Below are positions 1 through 5,231 of a DNA stretch of 5,231 bases, piece after piece. This DNA comes from Clostridium sp. UBA1056. Its GTDB lineage: Bacteria; Bacillota; Clostridia; Clostridiales; Clostridiaceae. The notes beneath the pieces were generated by a model. It ran no database searches. It worked only from the letters and a program-made list of their open reading frames with translations, and had not been told where the DNA came from. The stretch lies in the NCBI GenBank assembly GCA_002316385.1, contig DCDL01000014.1:26410-31640 (forward strand), read 5' to 3'. Within the stretch, counting starts at the first letter, position 1; every line of letters starts with the position of its first letter. The translations under genes were made by a program, and so were the position numbers.

Positions 1-24
1 ATCTATTATTTATTTGATAGTGAC

Positions 25-54
25 TTAAGTAAAATATTGAAAATCTGATATAAT
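25..54 (+). promoter_or_regulatory. Likely extended -10 promoter for nth
   Basis: The sequence TGATATAAT at 46-54 is a perfect extended -10 element (TGnTATAAT). The -35 position is weak: TTAAGT at 25-30 lies 18 bp upstream and matches TTGACA poorly, which extended -10 promoters tolerate. Transcription would start near 61 and give a leader of about 113 nt before nth. A second TATAAT at 107-112 has only a poor -35 match (TTATTA, 83-88, 18-bp spacer) and could give a shorter leader. The assignment rests on consensus matching alone. Confidence 0.45.
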
Positions 55-68
55 AGAAGTGAGCTAAG

Positions 69-161
69 TAGGAATACTACTATTATTAAGATTTATTTAA
101 AATATATATAATATGAAAAATTTAATTGATATCTAGAAATACTACAATCATTGAAATTAAT
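69..161 (+). repeat. Imperfect direct repeat in the nth leader
   Basis: Positions 69-96 and 134-161 align without gaps, with 22 of 28 bases identical and an offset of 65 bp. The shared core is AATACTAC (73-80 and 138-145). Both copies lie between the predicted promoter and the nth ribosome binding site, so they would be transcribed. In DNA this AT-rich some similarity is expected by chance, but the C-containing core makes it a little better than background. No function is assigned. Confidence 0.35.
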
Positions 162-173
162 TGAGGTGATTTT

Positions 174-818
174 ATGAATAAGGAAAAACGAAAGAAAATT
201 TTAGAAATATTAGAGGAAACTTATAGAGGTGCTTCATGTGGATTAAACTTTAACAGTCCCTTTGAGCTTTTAATATCCACTATACTTTCTGCTCAGTGTA
301 CGGATGAAAGGGTTAACAAGGTCACAAAGGAATTATATAAGGAGTATAATACTCCAGAAGCTATACTAACTTTAAGTGAAGAAGAATTAGGTGAAAAAAT
401 TCATAGTTGTGGATTTTATAAAAATAAAAGTAAAAATATATTAGGGGCATGTAAAGCTATTGTAGAAAAGCATAATGGGCAGGTGCCAAGAACTATGGAG
501 GAGCTTGTAGCTCTCCCAGGTGTAGGTAGGAAAACTGCTAATGTAGTGTTATCTAACGCCTTTGGAGTTCCAGCCATAGCTGTAGATACTCATGTGTTTA
601 GAATTTCTAACAGAACAGGCTTTGCACCTGGAGATAATGTAGAAATTGTTGAAGAAAAGCTTATGAAGCACATACCCAAAAGTATGTGGAGTGATGCACA
701 TCACTATATAATTTGGCATGGAAGAAAAATATGTGATGCTAGAAAGCCAAAGTGTCATGAATGTCCTATAGCACCTTATTGTGATTACTTAAATAAGGCA
801 TCTTCAAAAAATAAATAA
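174..818 (+). CDS. nth: Endonuclease III (DNA glycosylase/AP lyase)
   Basis: A 214-residue base-excision repair enzyme that removes oxidised pyrimidines and cuts abasic sites by beta-elimination in the cytoplasm. The helix-hairpin-helix segment LPGVGRKTANVVL (114-126) contains the catalytic lysine K120. The catalytic aspartate is D138 in VDTHVFR. The C-terminal iron-sulfur loop has C187, C194, C197 and C203 spaced C-x6-C-x2-C-x5-C. These positions match the E. coli numbering, and the length is typical, so the enzyme should be intact. The start is supported by GAGGTGAT at 163-170, just before the ATG. Residues 209-214 and the stop codon lie inside the left arm of the palindromic element at 797-876, so the last few residues are probably acquired sequence beyond the conserved fold. 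The gene ends 97 nt before the malic enzyme gene on the same strand; there is no functional link between them. Confidence 0.96.
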   Translation: MNKEKRKKILEILEETYRGASCGLNFNSPFELLISTILSAQCTDERVNKVTKELYKEYNTPEAILTLSEEELGEKIHSCGFYKNKSKNILGACKAIVEKHNGQVPRTMEELVALPGVGRKTANVVLSNAFGVPAIAVDTHVFRISNRTGFAPGDNVEIVEEKLMKHIPKSMWSDAHHYIIWHGRKICDARKPKCHECPIAPYCDYLNKASSKNK

Positions 819-876
819 GTCAGAATGCTCGTCTATTTTGTGTTATCTGATGACTTATTATTTATTTTCAGATGCC
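797..876. repeat. 80-bp palindromic element, MITE-like, overlapping the nth 3' end
   Basis: The left arm begins GGCATCT at 797-803 and the right arm ends AGATGCC at 870-876. Further in, AATAAATAAGTCA (810-822) pairs with the right-arm stretch from about 851 to 866 with one small gap. TCAGA (821-825) and TCTGA (846-850) can extend the stem. The transcript would fold as one long hairpin. The trinucleotide TAA flanks both ends (794-796 and 877-879), which looks like a 3-bp target duplication, although TAA is common in this DNA. The right arm plus one flanking base (855-877) is an exact 23-nt reverse complement of 5209-5231, so this is a dispersed repeat. The element has no coding capacity. It could be a non-autonomous mobile element, and its hairpin might also affect the ends of transcripts. 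A short palindrome, GCC-TAAA-GGC (874-883), sits on the right border. Confidence 0.75.
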
Positions 877-915
877 TAAAGGCAAATAGATTATTTAAAA
901 TAGGAGGATTTAGTT

Positions 916-2088
916 ATGTCATATGGTGAACAATCTTTAAAGATGCACAAGGAAAAGAAGGGGAAACTAGAGGTTATAAGTAAAATTCCTGTTAATACAA
1001 GAGAAGATTTATCTATAGCTTATACTCCTGGAGTTGCAGAGCCTTGTGTTGAAATATCTAAGGATAAGGATAAGGTTTATGATTATACAATAAAAGCAAA
1101 CACTGTAGCTATAGTTTCTAATGGAACAGCAGTATTAGGCCTTGGAAACATAGGAGCAGAAGCTTCAATTCCAGTAATGGAAGGAAAGGCATTATTATTT
1201 AAAGAATTTGCTGGAGTAGATGCTTTCCCAATATGTATTGATAGTGAAGATCCAGAAGAGGTAATTAAAACTGTAAAATTAATATCTCCTGTATTTGGAG
1301 GAATAAATCTTGAAGATATAAAGGCTCCTGAGTGTTTTTACATAGAAGAAACTTTAAAGAGAGAGCTAAATATTCCCGTATTTCATGATGACCAACATGG
1401 AACTGCAGTAGTTGTATTATCAGGATTATATAATGCATTAAAATTAACTAAGAAAAACATTAAAGATATTAAAATCATAATAAATGGTGCAGGTTCTGCT
1501 GGAATTGCTATATGCAAATTGCTTTTAAAGGCTGGAGCACAAAATATAATTATGTGTGATAGGAATGGTGCTATTTATGATGGTGGCAACTGTTTATTTG
1601 AATCTCATGAGCAAATAGCAAAGGTTACTAATAAAAATAAAGAATCAGGTTCATTAAAAGAAGTTTTAGTAGGAGCTGATGTGTTTATAGGAGTATCTGG
1701 ACCTAATATGATAAATTCAGAAGATGTAAAAACTATGAATTCAGATGCAATTATCTTTGCTATGGCTAACCCAACTCCAGAAATCATGCCAGATGAAGCT
1801 AAGTCAGGTGGAGCTAGAGTAGTAGCAACAGGTCGTTCAGATTTTGCTAATCAAATTAATAATGTTTTAGTATTTCCAGGTATATTTAAAGGAGCTCTTA
1901 CAGTTAGGGCGAGAGAAATAAATGATGAGATGAAATTAGCTGCAGCAAGAGCTCTAGCAAACTTAATCCCAGAGGAAGAATTAAATGATGAAAATATAAT
2001 TCCAAATGCTCTAGATAAAAGAGTAGCAGATAAGGTAGCAGAAGAGGTTATGAGAATAGCTAGAGAAATGGGTGTATCAAAAATATAA
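916..2088 (+). CDS. Malic enzyme, short bacterial form (oxaloacetate-decarboxylating malate dehydrogenase)
   Basis: A 390-residue cytoplasmic enzyme that oxidatively decarboxylates L-malate to pyruvate and CO2 with reduction of NAD(P)+. The N-terminal malic domain has the YTPGVAEPC motif (36-44) with probable catalytic Y36, and the general-base lysine K91 in MEGKA. Divalent metal ligands are expected at E133 and D134 (NLED) and D158 or D159 (HDDQHGT). The C-terminal Rossmann domain has GAGSAG (191-196), NPTPE (285-289) and GRSDFANQINN (306-316). An acidic D215 near the end of the second strand may favour NAD+, but cofactor choice cannot be settled by eye. The length is that of the compact bacterial class, without the phosphotransacetylase-like extension of longer forms. 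AGGAGG at 902-907, 8 nt before the ATG, supports the start. No convincing promoter is visible between the upstream palindromic element and the gene, so it may depend on read-through from nth or on a weak promoter in or near the element. Confidence 0.95.
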   Translation: MSYGEQSLKMHKEKKGKLEVISKIPVNTREDLSIAYTPGVAEPCVEISKDKDKVYDYTIKANTVAIVSNGTAVLGLGNIGAEASIPVMEGKALLFKEFAGVDAFPICIDSEDPEEVIKTVKLISPVFGGINLEDIKAPECFYIEETLKRELNIPVFHDDQHGTAVVVLSGLYNALKLTKKNIKDIKIIINGAGSAGIAICKLLLKAGAQNIIMCDRNGAIYDGGNCLFESHEQIAKVTNKNKESGSLKEVLVGADVFIGVSGPNMINSEDVKTMNSDAIIFAMANPTPEIMPDEAKSGGARVVATGRSDFANQINNVLVFPGIFKGALTVRAREINDEMKLAAARALANLIPEEELNDENIIPNALDKRVADKVAEEVMRIAREMGVSKI

Positions 2089-2102
2089 GAAAATATCTCT
2101 GG

Positions 2103-2206
2103 AGTTCTTCTAATTAATTAGAAGAACTAAGTTCGAATAACTAAATGAAAGATTTAGATTCTTACTTATACAAATGGCATTCGCTAACAATAATATTAGG
2201 CTATGC
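2103..2206 (+). other. Tandem stem-loop cluster downstream of the malic enzyme gene
   Basis: Three hairpins follow one another. The first is a perfect 26-bp palindrome at 2103-2128, with half-site AGTTCTTCTAATT. The second abuts it: AAGT (2129-2132), GAAT (2135-2138) and CTAAAT (2141-2146) pair with ATTTAG (2152-2157), ATTC (2158-2161) and ACTT (2164-2167) around the loop GAAAG, giving 14 pairs with one 2x2 internal loop and a 2-nt bulge. The third is imperfect: GCAT (2177-2180) and CTAA (2184-2187) pair with TTAG (2196-2199) and ATGC (2203-2206) across a 3x3 internal loop. None has a T-run behind it, so they do not look like terminators. The intrinsic terminator at 2234-2279 follows. The cluster could be a structured 3' UTR, a small RNA released from it, or a decayed repeat. 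I recognise no known RNA family. Confidence 0.45.
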
Positions 2207-2233
2207 TAGATAATATGATGATAAATGTGTATA

Positions 2234-2279
2234 AAAATTAGCTTGTCTATTAACAACAAGCTAATTTTATTTTTTATTT
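2234..2279 (+). terminator. Intrinsic terminator, possibly bidirectional
   Basis: AAAATTAGCTTGT (2234-2246) pairs perfectly over 13 bp with ACAAGCTAATTTT (2256-2268) around a 9-nt loop. It is followed by a T-rich tail, ATTTTTTATTT (2269-2279), which is a good Rho-independent terminator for the malic enzyme transcript. Read on the minus strand, the same hairpin is followed by a shorter run of five T, so it may also end the minus-strand transcript carrying the HutD-family gene. Confidence 0.85.
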
Positions 2280-2300
2280 CCAATTTATAATAAACAGATA

Positions 2301-2413
2301 TTATAAAATCATCTTAATAAGTACAGCAACTATAAGAGATAAACCGAAAATTATACAAAAAACACCAAGAGCCTTATTTGTTTTTTATATCTAACATAGC
2401 CTATAAAGTGCAT
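2301..2413 (-). pseudogene. Possible frameshifted tiny membrane protein
   Basis: On the minus strand one open frame ending at the TAA at 2303-2301 encodes NKALGVFCIIFGLSLIVAVL and then IKMIL. This is a single hydrophobic helix with a basic start, typical of a small membrane protein. The frame has no start codon: just upstream it meets a stop. A run of six A on the minus strand (2386-2381) lies at the break. Removing one A joins the frame to an ATG at 2397 (31 residues), and adding one A joins it to an ATG at 2413 (37 residues, starting MHFIGYVRYKK). Neither ATG has a strong ribosome binding site. The gene may be a decayed remnant, a slippage-controlled frame, a sequencing error in the homopolymer, or chance. 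No family is assigned. Confidence 0.28.
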
Positions 2414-2422
2414 GCTCAATAT

Positions 2423-3040
2423 TTATTTTATGCAGCCAACTTCTATACTAATAACATTACAAAGTTGTGAGGATGTAATTTCTATGGAAGAAACGCTATC
2501 TTCCTCACAGTCTTCAATGATTAAGGTATCATTTTTAGGAAGAGAAATATTATTCCCATCTATTGTGAAGATTAAGTCTGAATTAGGTGAGAAGAATATA
2601 TAATTACGGCATGAATATTTATTTTTTCTACTATTTAATTTTAGCTTCAGCGAAGAATCATCAGTTAATCTTAAAGTGTCCATTACACCATTACACCCAG
2701 GGCCTAGCATTAAGTTAAAATCTATGACTTTTCCAAAGCTTTCTGTGTTTAAATCACCAGAAAATCCATGAATTTCAAAAGGCTCTAAATGAGTTAAAGG
2801 TCCCTTATTATGACAGAGGTCCATGGAACCTTCTAGGGTTGTTATATATCTATAGATGTTTGGTAGGCTAGTAAAGGTGGAATGTTCTAAATCTACAGTG
2901 GCAGAACTAATTCTCCAGCTAAAGTTTAAAGATTTATAATGAGAGTCTTTAGGATAAATATATATTTCATTAGTAGTGCCTCCACTCCAATTGGAGGTTT
3001 TAATTTTATCCTTTGTTATTATTTCTATTTTATAACCCAT
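2423..3040 (-). CDS. HutD/Ves-family bicupin protein
   Basis: A 205-residue cytoplasmic protein of the HutD (Ves) family, which adopts a two-cupin fold. Family signatures in order are WSGGTTNEIYIYP (18-30), WRISSATVD (42-50), SLPNIYRYITTLEG (58-71), LEPFEIHGFSGD (85-96) and GKVIDFNLML (103-112). HutD in Pseudomonas has been proposed to modulate histidine-utilisation expression by binding a pathway intermediate; the biochemical role is unsettled, and no hut gene is visible here. I place the start at 3040 because GGGGTGA lies just upstream of that ATG (spacer about 4-5 nt). The in-frame ATG at 3082 would add 14 residues, has no ribosome binding site, and lies inside the likely promoter. The gene ends 143 nt from the terminator that may serve its transcript, and its start lies 85 nt downstream of the stop of the thioredoxin-family gene on the same strand. 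Confidence 0.88.
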   Translation of the reverse strand: MGYKIEIITKDKIKTSNWSGGTTNEIYIYPKDSHYKSLNFSWRISSATVDLEHSTFTSLPNIYRYITTLEGSMDLCHNKGPLTHLEPFEIHGFSGDLNTESFGKVIDFNLMLGPGCNGVMDTLRLTDDSSLKLKLNSRKNKYSCRNYIFFSPNSDLIFTIDGNNISLPKNDTLIIEDCEEDSVSSIEITSSQLCNVISIEVGCIK

Positions 3041-3062
3041 AATGTCACCCCATAAATATTTT

Positions 3063-3089
3063 ATTATAAAAAACTCATTCATATATCAA
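3063..3089 (-). promoter_or_regulatory. Candidate promoter for the HutD-family gene
   Basis: On the minus strand TATAAT occupies 3068-3063 and TTGATA 3089-3084, with a 15-bp spacer, shorter than the usual 17. Transcription from here would begin near 3056, leaving a leader of about 16 nt with the ribosome binding site. This agrees with translation starting at 3040. The gene could also be read from the thioredoxin-family gene upstream, since no terminator is visible in the 85-nt gap. Confidence 0.35.
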
Positions 3090-3125
3090 CAAATATAGGG
3101 ATGAGTTATGAAAGTTAGTACAGAA

Positions 3126-3614
3126 TTATAATATTATATCTAGAAGATCTTTTTCTATTAAATTATTATATTTTCCAGATCTATATTCTGCCACAAGAAC
3201 CTTTCTCTCATCGTTAGAGATTATAGGAAGTTTTTCAACTAGTTCTTTAGGCATTTCTACATAAGCTCCTTTAGGATCCATATCTTCAGTGAAAGTTATT
3301 ACTGCGGGTATGTTTATGCAACCTACAGCTTTCTCAAGAAATCCTTCAAAGTCAGTTCTATGGAATAAATGAACCTTTAAATTTGAATTTTCTTCTGCAA
3401 GTCTTTGTACAAAAGGAATAGTTACAATACAATCTGGACAAAAGCCCTCTGTAAATATTGCAGCGTGAACAACCTTGTCTAATCTTTTAATTTTTTCTTT
3501 AGCATTACTAGAAAGTTCAGTGTTTACATAGGTCTTATCTTGGATATCCCCATATTTGTCATGTTGTTTTTCTACATACTTCTCAAAGCTTAACGCTTTA
3601 TTAAAATCTAACAT
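3126..3614 (-). CDS. Thioredoxin-family protein with CPDC active site
   Basis: A 162-residue protein with a thioredoxin-like core. The segment VVHAAIFTEGFCPDC (48-62) is a beta strand leading into a CxxC motif, C59-P60-D61-C62, at the start of a helix. The expected cis-proline is P103 in NIPAVITF, facing the CxxC. About 45 residues of helical, charged sequence precede the core. No signal peptide or membrane segment is seen, so it should be cytoplasmic. Layout and length resemble the small Firmicute proteins of the thioredoxin_9 type, whose substrates are generally unknown; it is not a classical thioredoxin (no WCGPC). The presence of both cysteines suggests disulfide exchange, but activity is inferred. 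GGAGGG at 3629-3624, 9 nt before the ATG, supports the start. It is divergent from pepT and may be cotranscribed with the HutD-family gene. Confidence 0.85.
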   Translation of the reverse strand: MLDFNKALSFEKYVEKQHDKYGDIQDKTYVNTELSSNAKEKIKRLDKVVHAAIFTEGFCPDCIVTIPFVQRLAEENSNLKVHLFHRTDFEGFLEKAVGCINIPAVITFTEDMDPKGAYVEMPKELVEKLPIISNDERKVLVAEYRSGKYNNLIEKDLLDIIL

Positions 3615-3645
3615 GTTATCTTACCCTCCAATTACGTCTAATTAA

Positions 3646-3674
3646 ATTTTATCTTTTACAAATTAGAATGTATA
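3646..3674 (-). promoter_or_regulatory. Weak candidate promoter for the thioredoxin-family gene
   Basis: On the minus strand TAAAAT at 3651-3646 is preceded by TATACA at 3674-3669 with a 17-bp spacer. Matches to consensus are only moderate (5 of 6 and 4 of 6), and such matches are frequent in AT-rich DNA. The -35 element overlaps the outer end of the inverted repeat at 3671-3766, so folding of that repeat or protein binding to it could influence this promoter. Confidence 0.25.
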
Positions 3675-3766
3675 TAAGTTTCAATAAATAAAATTCATTA
3701 ATACTCCTTAGTGCAATCTAGAATTGCAAACAAATTTAATGAATAATTTTTATTAAAACTTATATA
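3671..3766. repeat. 96-bp inverted repeat with nested inner palindrome
   Basis: The left arm 3671-3701 and right arm 3736-3766 are inverted copies, with 27 of 31 positions complementary. The outer ends are TATATAAGTTT and AAACTTATATA apart from one change at the inner edge, and the inner ends are TTCATTAA and TTAATGAA. Between them lies a second palindrome, TGCAAT (3712-3717) and ATTGCA (3723-3728), with a 5-nt loop CTAGA. The structure lies between two divergent genes and shares no sequence with the 80-bp element at 797-876. It might be a second small palindromic element or a regulatory structure. The outer TA dinucleotides could be a target duplication but are uninformative in this composition. 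Confidence 0.55.
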
Positions 3767-3795
3767 TTATATTAAATTTATTCAATATAATATAT
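3762..3795. repeat. AT-only 12-bp inverted repeat
   Basis: ATATATTATATT (3762-3773) and AATATAATATAT (3784-3795) are perfect inverted copies with a 10-nt spacer. The left half overlaps the last five bases of the larger inverted repeat. All paired bases are A or T, so the hairpin would be weak and may be a by-product of composition; it could also make this spot easy to melt or bend. Confidence 0.35.
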
Positions 3796-3823
3796 TATGT
3801 TAGTAAAGTGTTTTAATACTTCA

Positions 3824-3853
3824 TAGACATAGCTTGTTCATGATTATTATAAC
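3824..3853 (+). promoter_or_regulatory. Distal candidate promoter for pepT
   Basis: TAGACA at 3824-3829 and TATAAC at 3848-3853 are separated by 18 bp, and each matches its consensus at 5 of 6 positions. Transcription would begin near 3860 and give a leader of about 128 nt. It is an alternative or an addition to the proximal candidate at 3895-3923. Confidence 0.35.
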
Positions 3854-3894
3854 AAATAAAAGTGATAAATAGTAGATATATACAATTTATTAAC

Positions 3895-3923
3895 TTGTAA
3901 AAAAAATTAGAGTTTTATATACT
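3895..3923 (+). promoter_or_regulatory. Proximal candidate promoter for pepT
   Basis: TTGTAA at 3895-3900 and TATACT at 3918-3923 are separated by exactly 17 bp, matching the consensus at 4 of 6 and 5 of 6 positions. Transcription would start near 3930, leaving a leader of about 58 nt. The intervening A-rich tract is usual for clostridial promoters. No operator can be identified. Confidence 0.5.
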
Positions 3924-3987
3924 ATGAATATAGGATCAAATAAACAATATAATATAATTATAAAATATTAAAAAAGGCGGCGATATT

Positions 3988-5205
3988 ATGTCAAAAGTTA
4001 TAGAAAGATTCTTAGGATATGTGAAGTATGATACTCAATCAAGTACTTCTACAGGAACAACTCCAAGTACAGCTAGCCAAAGAGTTTTAGGGGAAGCTAT
4101 ATTTGAAGAATTAAAAAGAATAGGTATGAGTGATGTTACTATTGATGAAAACAATTACGTAATGGCTACATTGCCCGCTAATACAGATAAAAAAATACCA
4201 ACTATAGGATTTGTATCTCATATGGATACTGCTCCAGATTATTCAGGTAAAGATGTTAAACCTCAAATGGTAGATTATAAAGGTGGAGATATTAAATTAA
4301 ATGAAAACACAGTTTTATCTCCAGTAGATTTCCCAGAACTTAATGACTATATAGGTAAAACTCTTATCACAACAGATGGAACTACCTTATTAGGAGCAGA
4401 CGACAAAGCTGGTATATCAGAAATTGTTACTGCTATAGAGTACTTAATTGCAAATCCAGATATAAAACACGGTACAATTAAAGTTGGATTTACTCCAGAC
4501 GAAGAAATTGGAGAAGGTGCAGATCACTTTGATGTAGAAAAATTTGCTGCAGACTTTGCTTACACAGTAGATGGTGGAGCAGTTGGTGAAATTGAATATG
4601 AAAACTTCAATGCTGCTGGTGCTGAGATAGTTATCAATGGAAGAAATGTTCACCCAGGAAGTGCTAAAAATAAAATGGTGAATACTCAACAAATAGCTAT
4701 GGAATTAAACGGATTATTACCTGTTAATGCAAGACCAGAGTATACAGAAGGATATGAAGGTTTCTTCATGCTTTGCGATATGGTAGGAACTGTAGAAAAG
4801 ACAACTATGTCTTATATTATAAGAGATTTCTTCAGAGATACTTTTGAAGAAAAGAAAGTTTTAATTAATGATATAGTAGAATTACTTAATAAAAAATACG
4901 GTGAAGGTACTGTAGAAATTTCAATAAAAGATCAATACTACAACATGAAAGAAAAAGTAGAACCAGTAATGCATATAGTAGATACAGCTGTTGAAGCTAT
5001 GAAAGCTCTTGATATCGAGCCAATCATAGTTCCAATCAGAGGAGGTACAGATGGAGCAAGATTATCCTTCATGGGACTTCCAACACCAAATATCTTCACA
5101 GGTGGACATAACTTCCACGGAAAATTTGAGTTTATTCCTGTAGAATCTATGGAAAAAGCTGTAGAAACTATAGTTAAGATAATAACTCTTTATGCAGAAA
5201 AATAA
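3988..5205 (+). CDS. pepT: Peptidase T (tripeptide aminopeptidase, M20B)
   Basis: A 405-residue cytoplasmic dizinc aminopeptidase that removes the N-terminal residue from tripeptides, a late step of peptide catabolism. The first metal-site motif is SHMDTAPD (77-84), with ligand H78 and D80. ADDKAG (137-142) supplies the bridging aspartate D139. PDEEIGEGAD (170-179) carries the catalytic glutamate E172 and ligand E173. TVDGG (193-197) gives ligand D195, and GGHNFHGKFE (372-381) gives the last ligand, H377. RGGTDGARLS (351-360) is another conserved PepT block. The dimerisation (lid) domain lies between about residues 205 and 315, with NVHPGSAKNKM (220-230). Length and all key residues match the family. 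The ribosome binding site is unusual: GGCGG at 3976-3980 (AGGCGG in place of AGGAGG), 7 nt before the ATG. The stop lies 4 nt before a partial palindromic element. The gene stands alone in the window, divergent from the thioredoxin-family gene. Confidence 0.97.
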   Translation: MSKVIERFLGYVKYDTQSSTSTGTTPSTASQRVLGEAIFEELKRIGMSDVTIDENNYVMATLPANTDKKIPTIGFVSHMDTAPDYSGKDVKPQMVDYKGGDIKLNENTVLSPVDFPELNDYIGKTLITTDGTTLLGADDKAGISEIVTAIEYLIANPDIKHGTIKVGFTPDEEIGEGADHFDVEKFAADFAYTVDGGAVGEIEYENFNAAGAEIVINGRNVHPGSAKNKMVNTQQIAMELNGLLPVNARPEYTEGYEGFFMLCDMVGTVEKTTMSYIIRDFFRDTFEEKKVLINDIVELLNKKYGEGTVEISIKDQYYNMKEKVEPVMHIVDTAVEAMKALDIEPIIVPIRGGTDGARLSFMGLPTPNIFTGGHNFHGKFEFIPVESMEKAVETIVKIITLYAEK

Positions 5206-5209
5206 ATAA

Positions 5210-5231
5210 GGCATCTGAAAATAAATAATAA
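5210..5231. repeat. Partial second copy of the palindromic element, cut by the window end
   Basis: From GGCATCT (5210-5216) to the last base, all 22 positions equal the reverse complement of 855-876, the right arm of the element after nth. The preceding bases TAAATAA (5203-5209) also equal those before the left arm of the nth copy (790-796), giving 14 shared bases from TAAATAA through GGCATCT. The rest of the copy lies beyond the window. It starts 4 nt after the pepT stop codon, mirroring the 3'-end location of the first copy. Confidence 0.75.

Larger units (their letters stand above)
3615..3987. other. Divergent intergenic region between the thioredoxin-family gene and pepT
   Basis: This 373-bp noncoding stretch is extremely AT-rich. 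It holds the ribosome binding sites of both flanking genes, a weak promoter candidate for the minus-strand gene, a 96-bp inverted repeat, an AT-only hairpin, and two promoter candidates for pepT, each listed separately. No open frame with a credible start and ribosome binding site was seen. Positions 3854-3894 show nothing I can assign. Confidence 0.7.

Noticed and set aside
549..758. Minus-strand open frame inside nth
   Set aside because: Antisense to a well-supported gene, with no ribosome binding site and no recognisable domain.
1605..1787. Minus-strand open frame inside the malic enzyme gene
   Set aside because: Shadow of a conserved coding region with no start signal.
2145..2213. 22-codon plus-strand frame starting MKDLDSYLYKW
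   Set aside because: No ribosome binding site, and its bases are better explained by the two hairpins they form at 2129-2167 and 2177-2206.
2412..2603. Plus-strand open frame of 63 residues between the malic enzyme and HutD regions
   Set aside because: It lies almost wholly antisense to the HutD-family gene, has no ribosome binding site, and its sequence looks like a frame shadow.
3041..3082. N-terminal extension of the HutD-family protein from the ATG at 3082
   Set aside because: No ribosome binding site precedes it, the extension does not resemble the family, and a good ribosome binding site precedes the ATG at 3040.
3615..3987. Riboswitch or T-box leader ahead of pepT
   Set aside because: No conserved T-box or known riboswitch motif was seen, and no terminator-antiterminator pair precedes the pepT start.
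4444..4692. Minus-strand open frame inside pepT
   Set aside because: Composition-driven shadow frame opposite the conserved metal-site region of pepT.

Overview
The window is low-GC DNA with compact genes and strong purine-rich ribosome binding sites. Its gene complement (endonuclease III, short-form malic enzyme, a HutD-family protein, a thioredoxin-family protein, peptidase T) fits a Firmicute. Base composition and protein style suggest Clostridium in the broad sense; species cannot be fixed from this window. No phage, transposase, CRISPR, rRNA or tRNA gene is visible.

Layout. Positions 1-173 are a noncoding leader with a likely extended -10 promoter and an imperfect direct repeat, followed by nth (174-818, +). 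An 80-bp hairpin-forming palindromic element (797-876) overlaps the 3' end of nth. The malic enzyme gene (916-2088, +) follows, then four stem-loops in a row, the last a clear intrinsic terminator (2234-2279). On the minus strand, a possible frameshifted remnant of a tiny membrane protein (2301-2413) lies downstream of a HutD-family gene (2423-3040). Upstream of that is a thioredoxin-family gene (3126-3614). A 373-bp AT-rich divergent intergenic region holds a 96-bp inverted repeat and candidate promoters. Then comes pepT (3988-5205, +). The last 22 bases are one arm of a second copy of the palindromic element seen after nth.

How the genes fit together. They are mostly independent housekeeping units: base-excision repair (nth), malate to pyruvate conversion (malic enzyme), a thiol-redox-like protein, a HutD-family protein of uncertain role, and tripeptide hydrolysis (pepT). 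The malic enzyme unit and the minus-strand pair converge on a terminator whose hairpin could serve both directions. The thioredoxin-family gene and pepT diverge. I see no coherent multi-gene system and no evidence for an undescribed protein machine.

The points of interest are noncoding: the dispersed palindromic element placed at the 3' ends of two genes (in one case supplying the last codons and the stop), the stem-loop series after the malic enzyme gene, and the long inverted repeat in the divergent promoter region.
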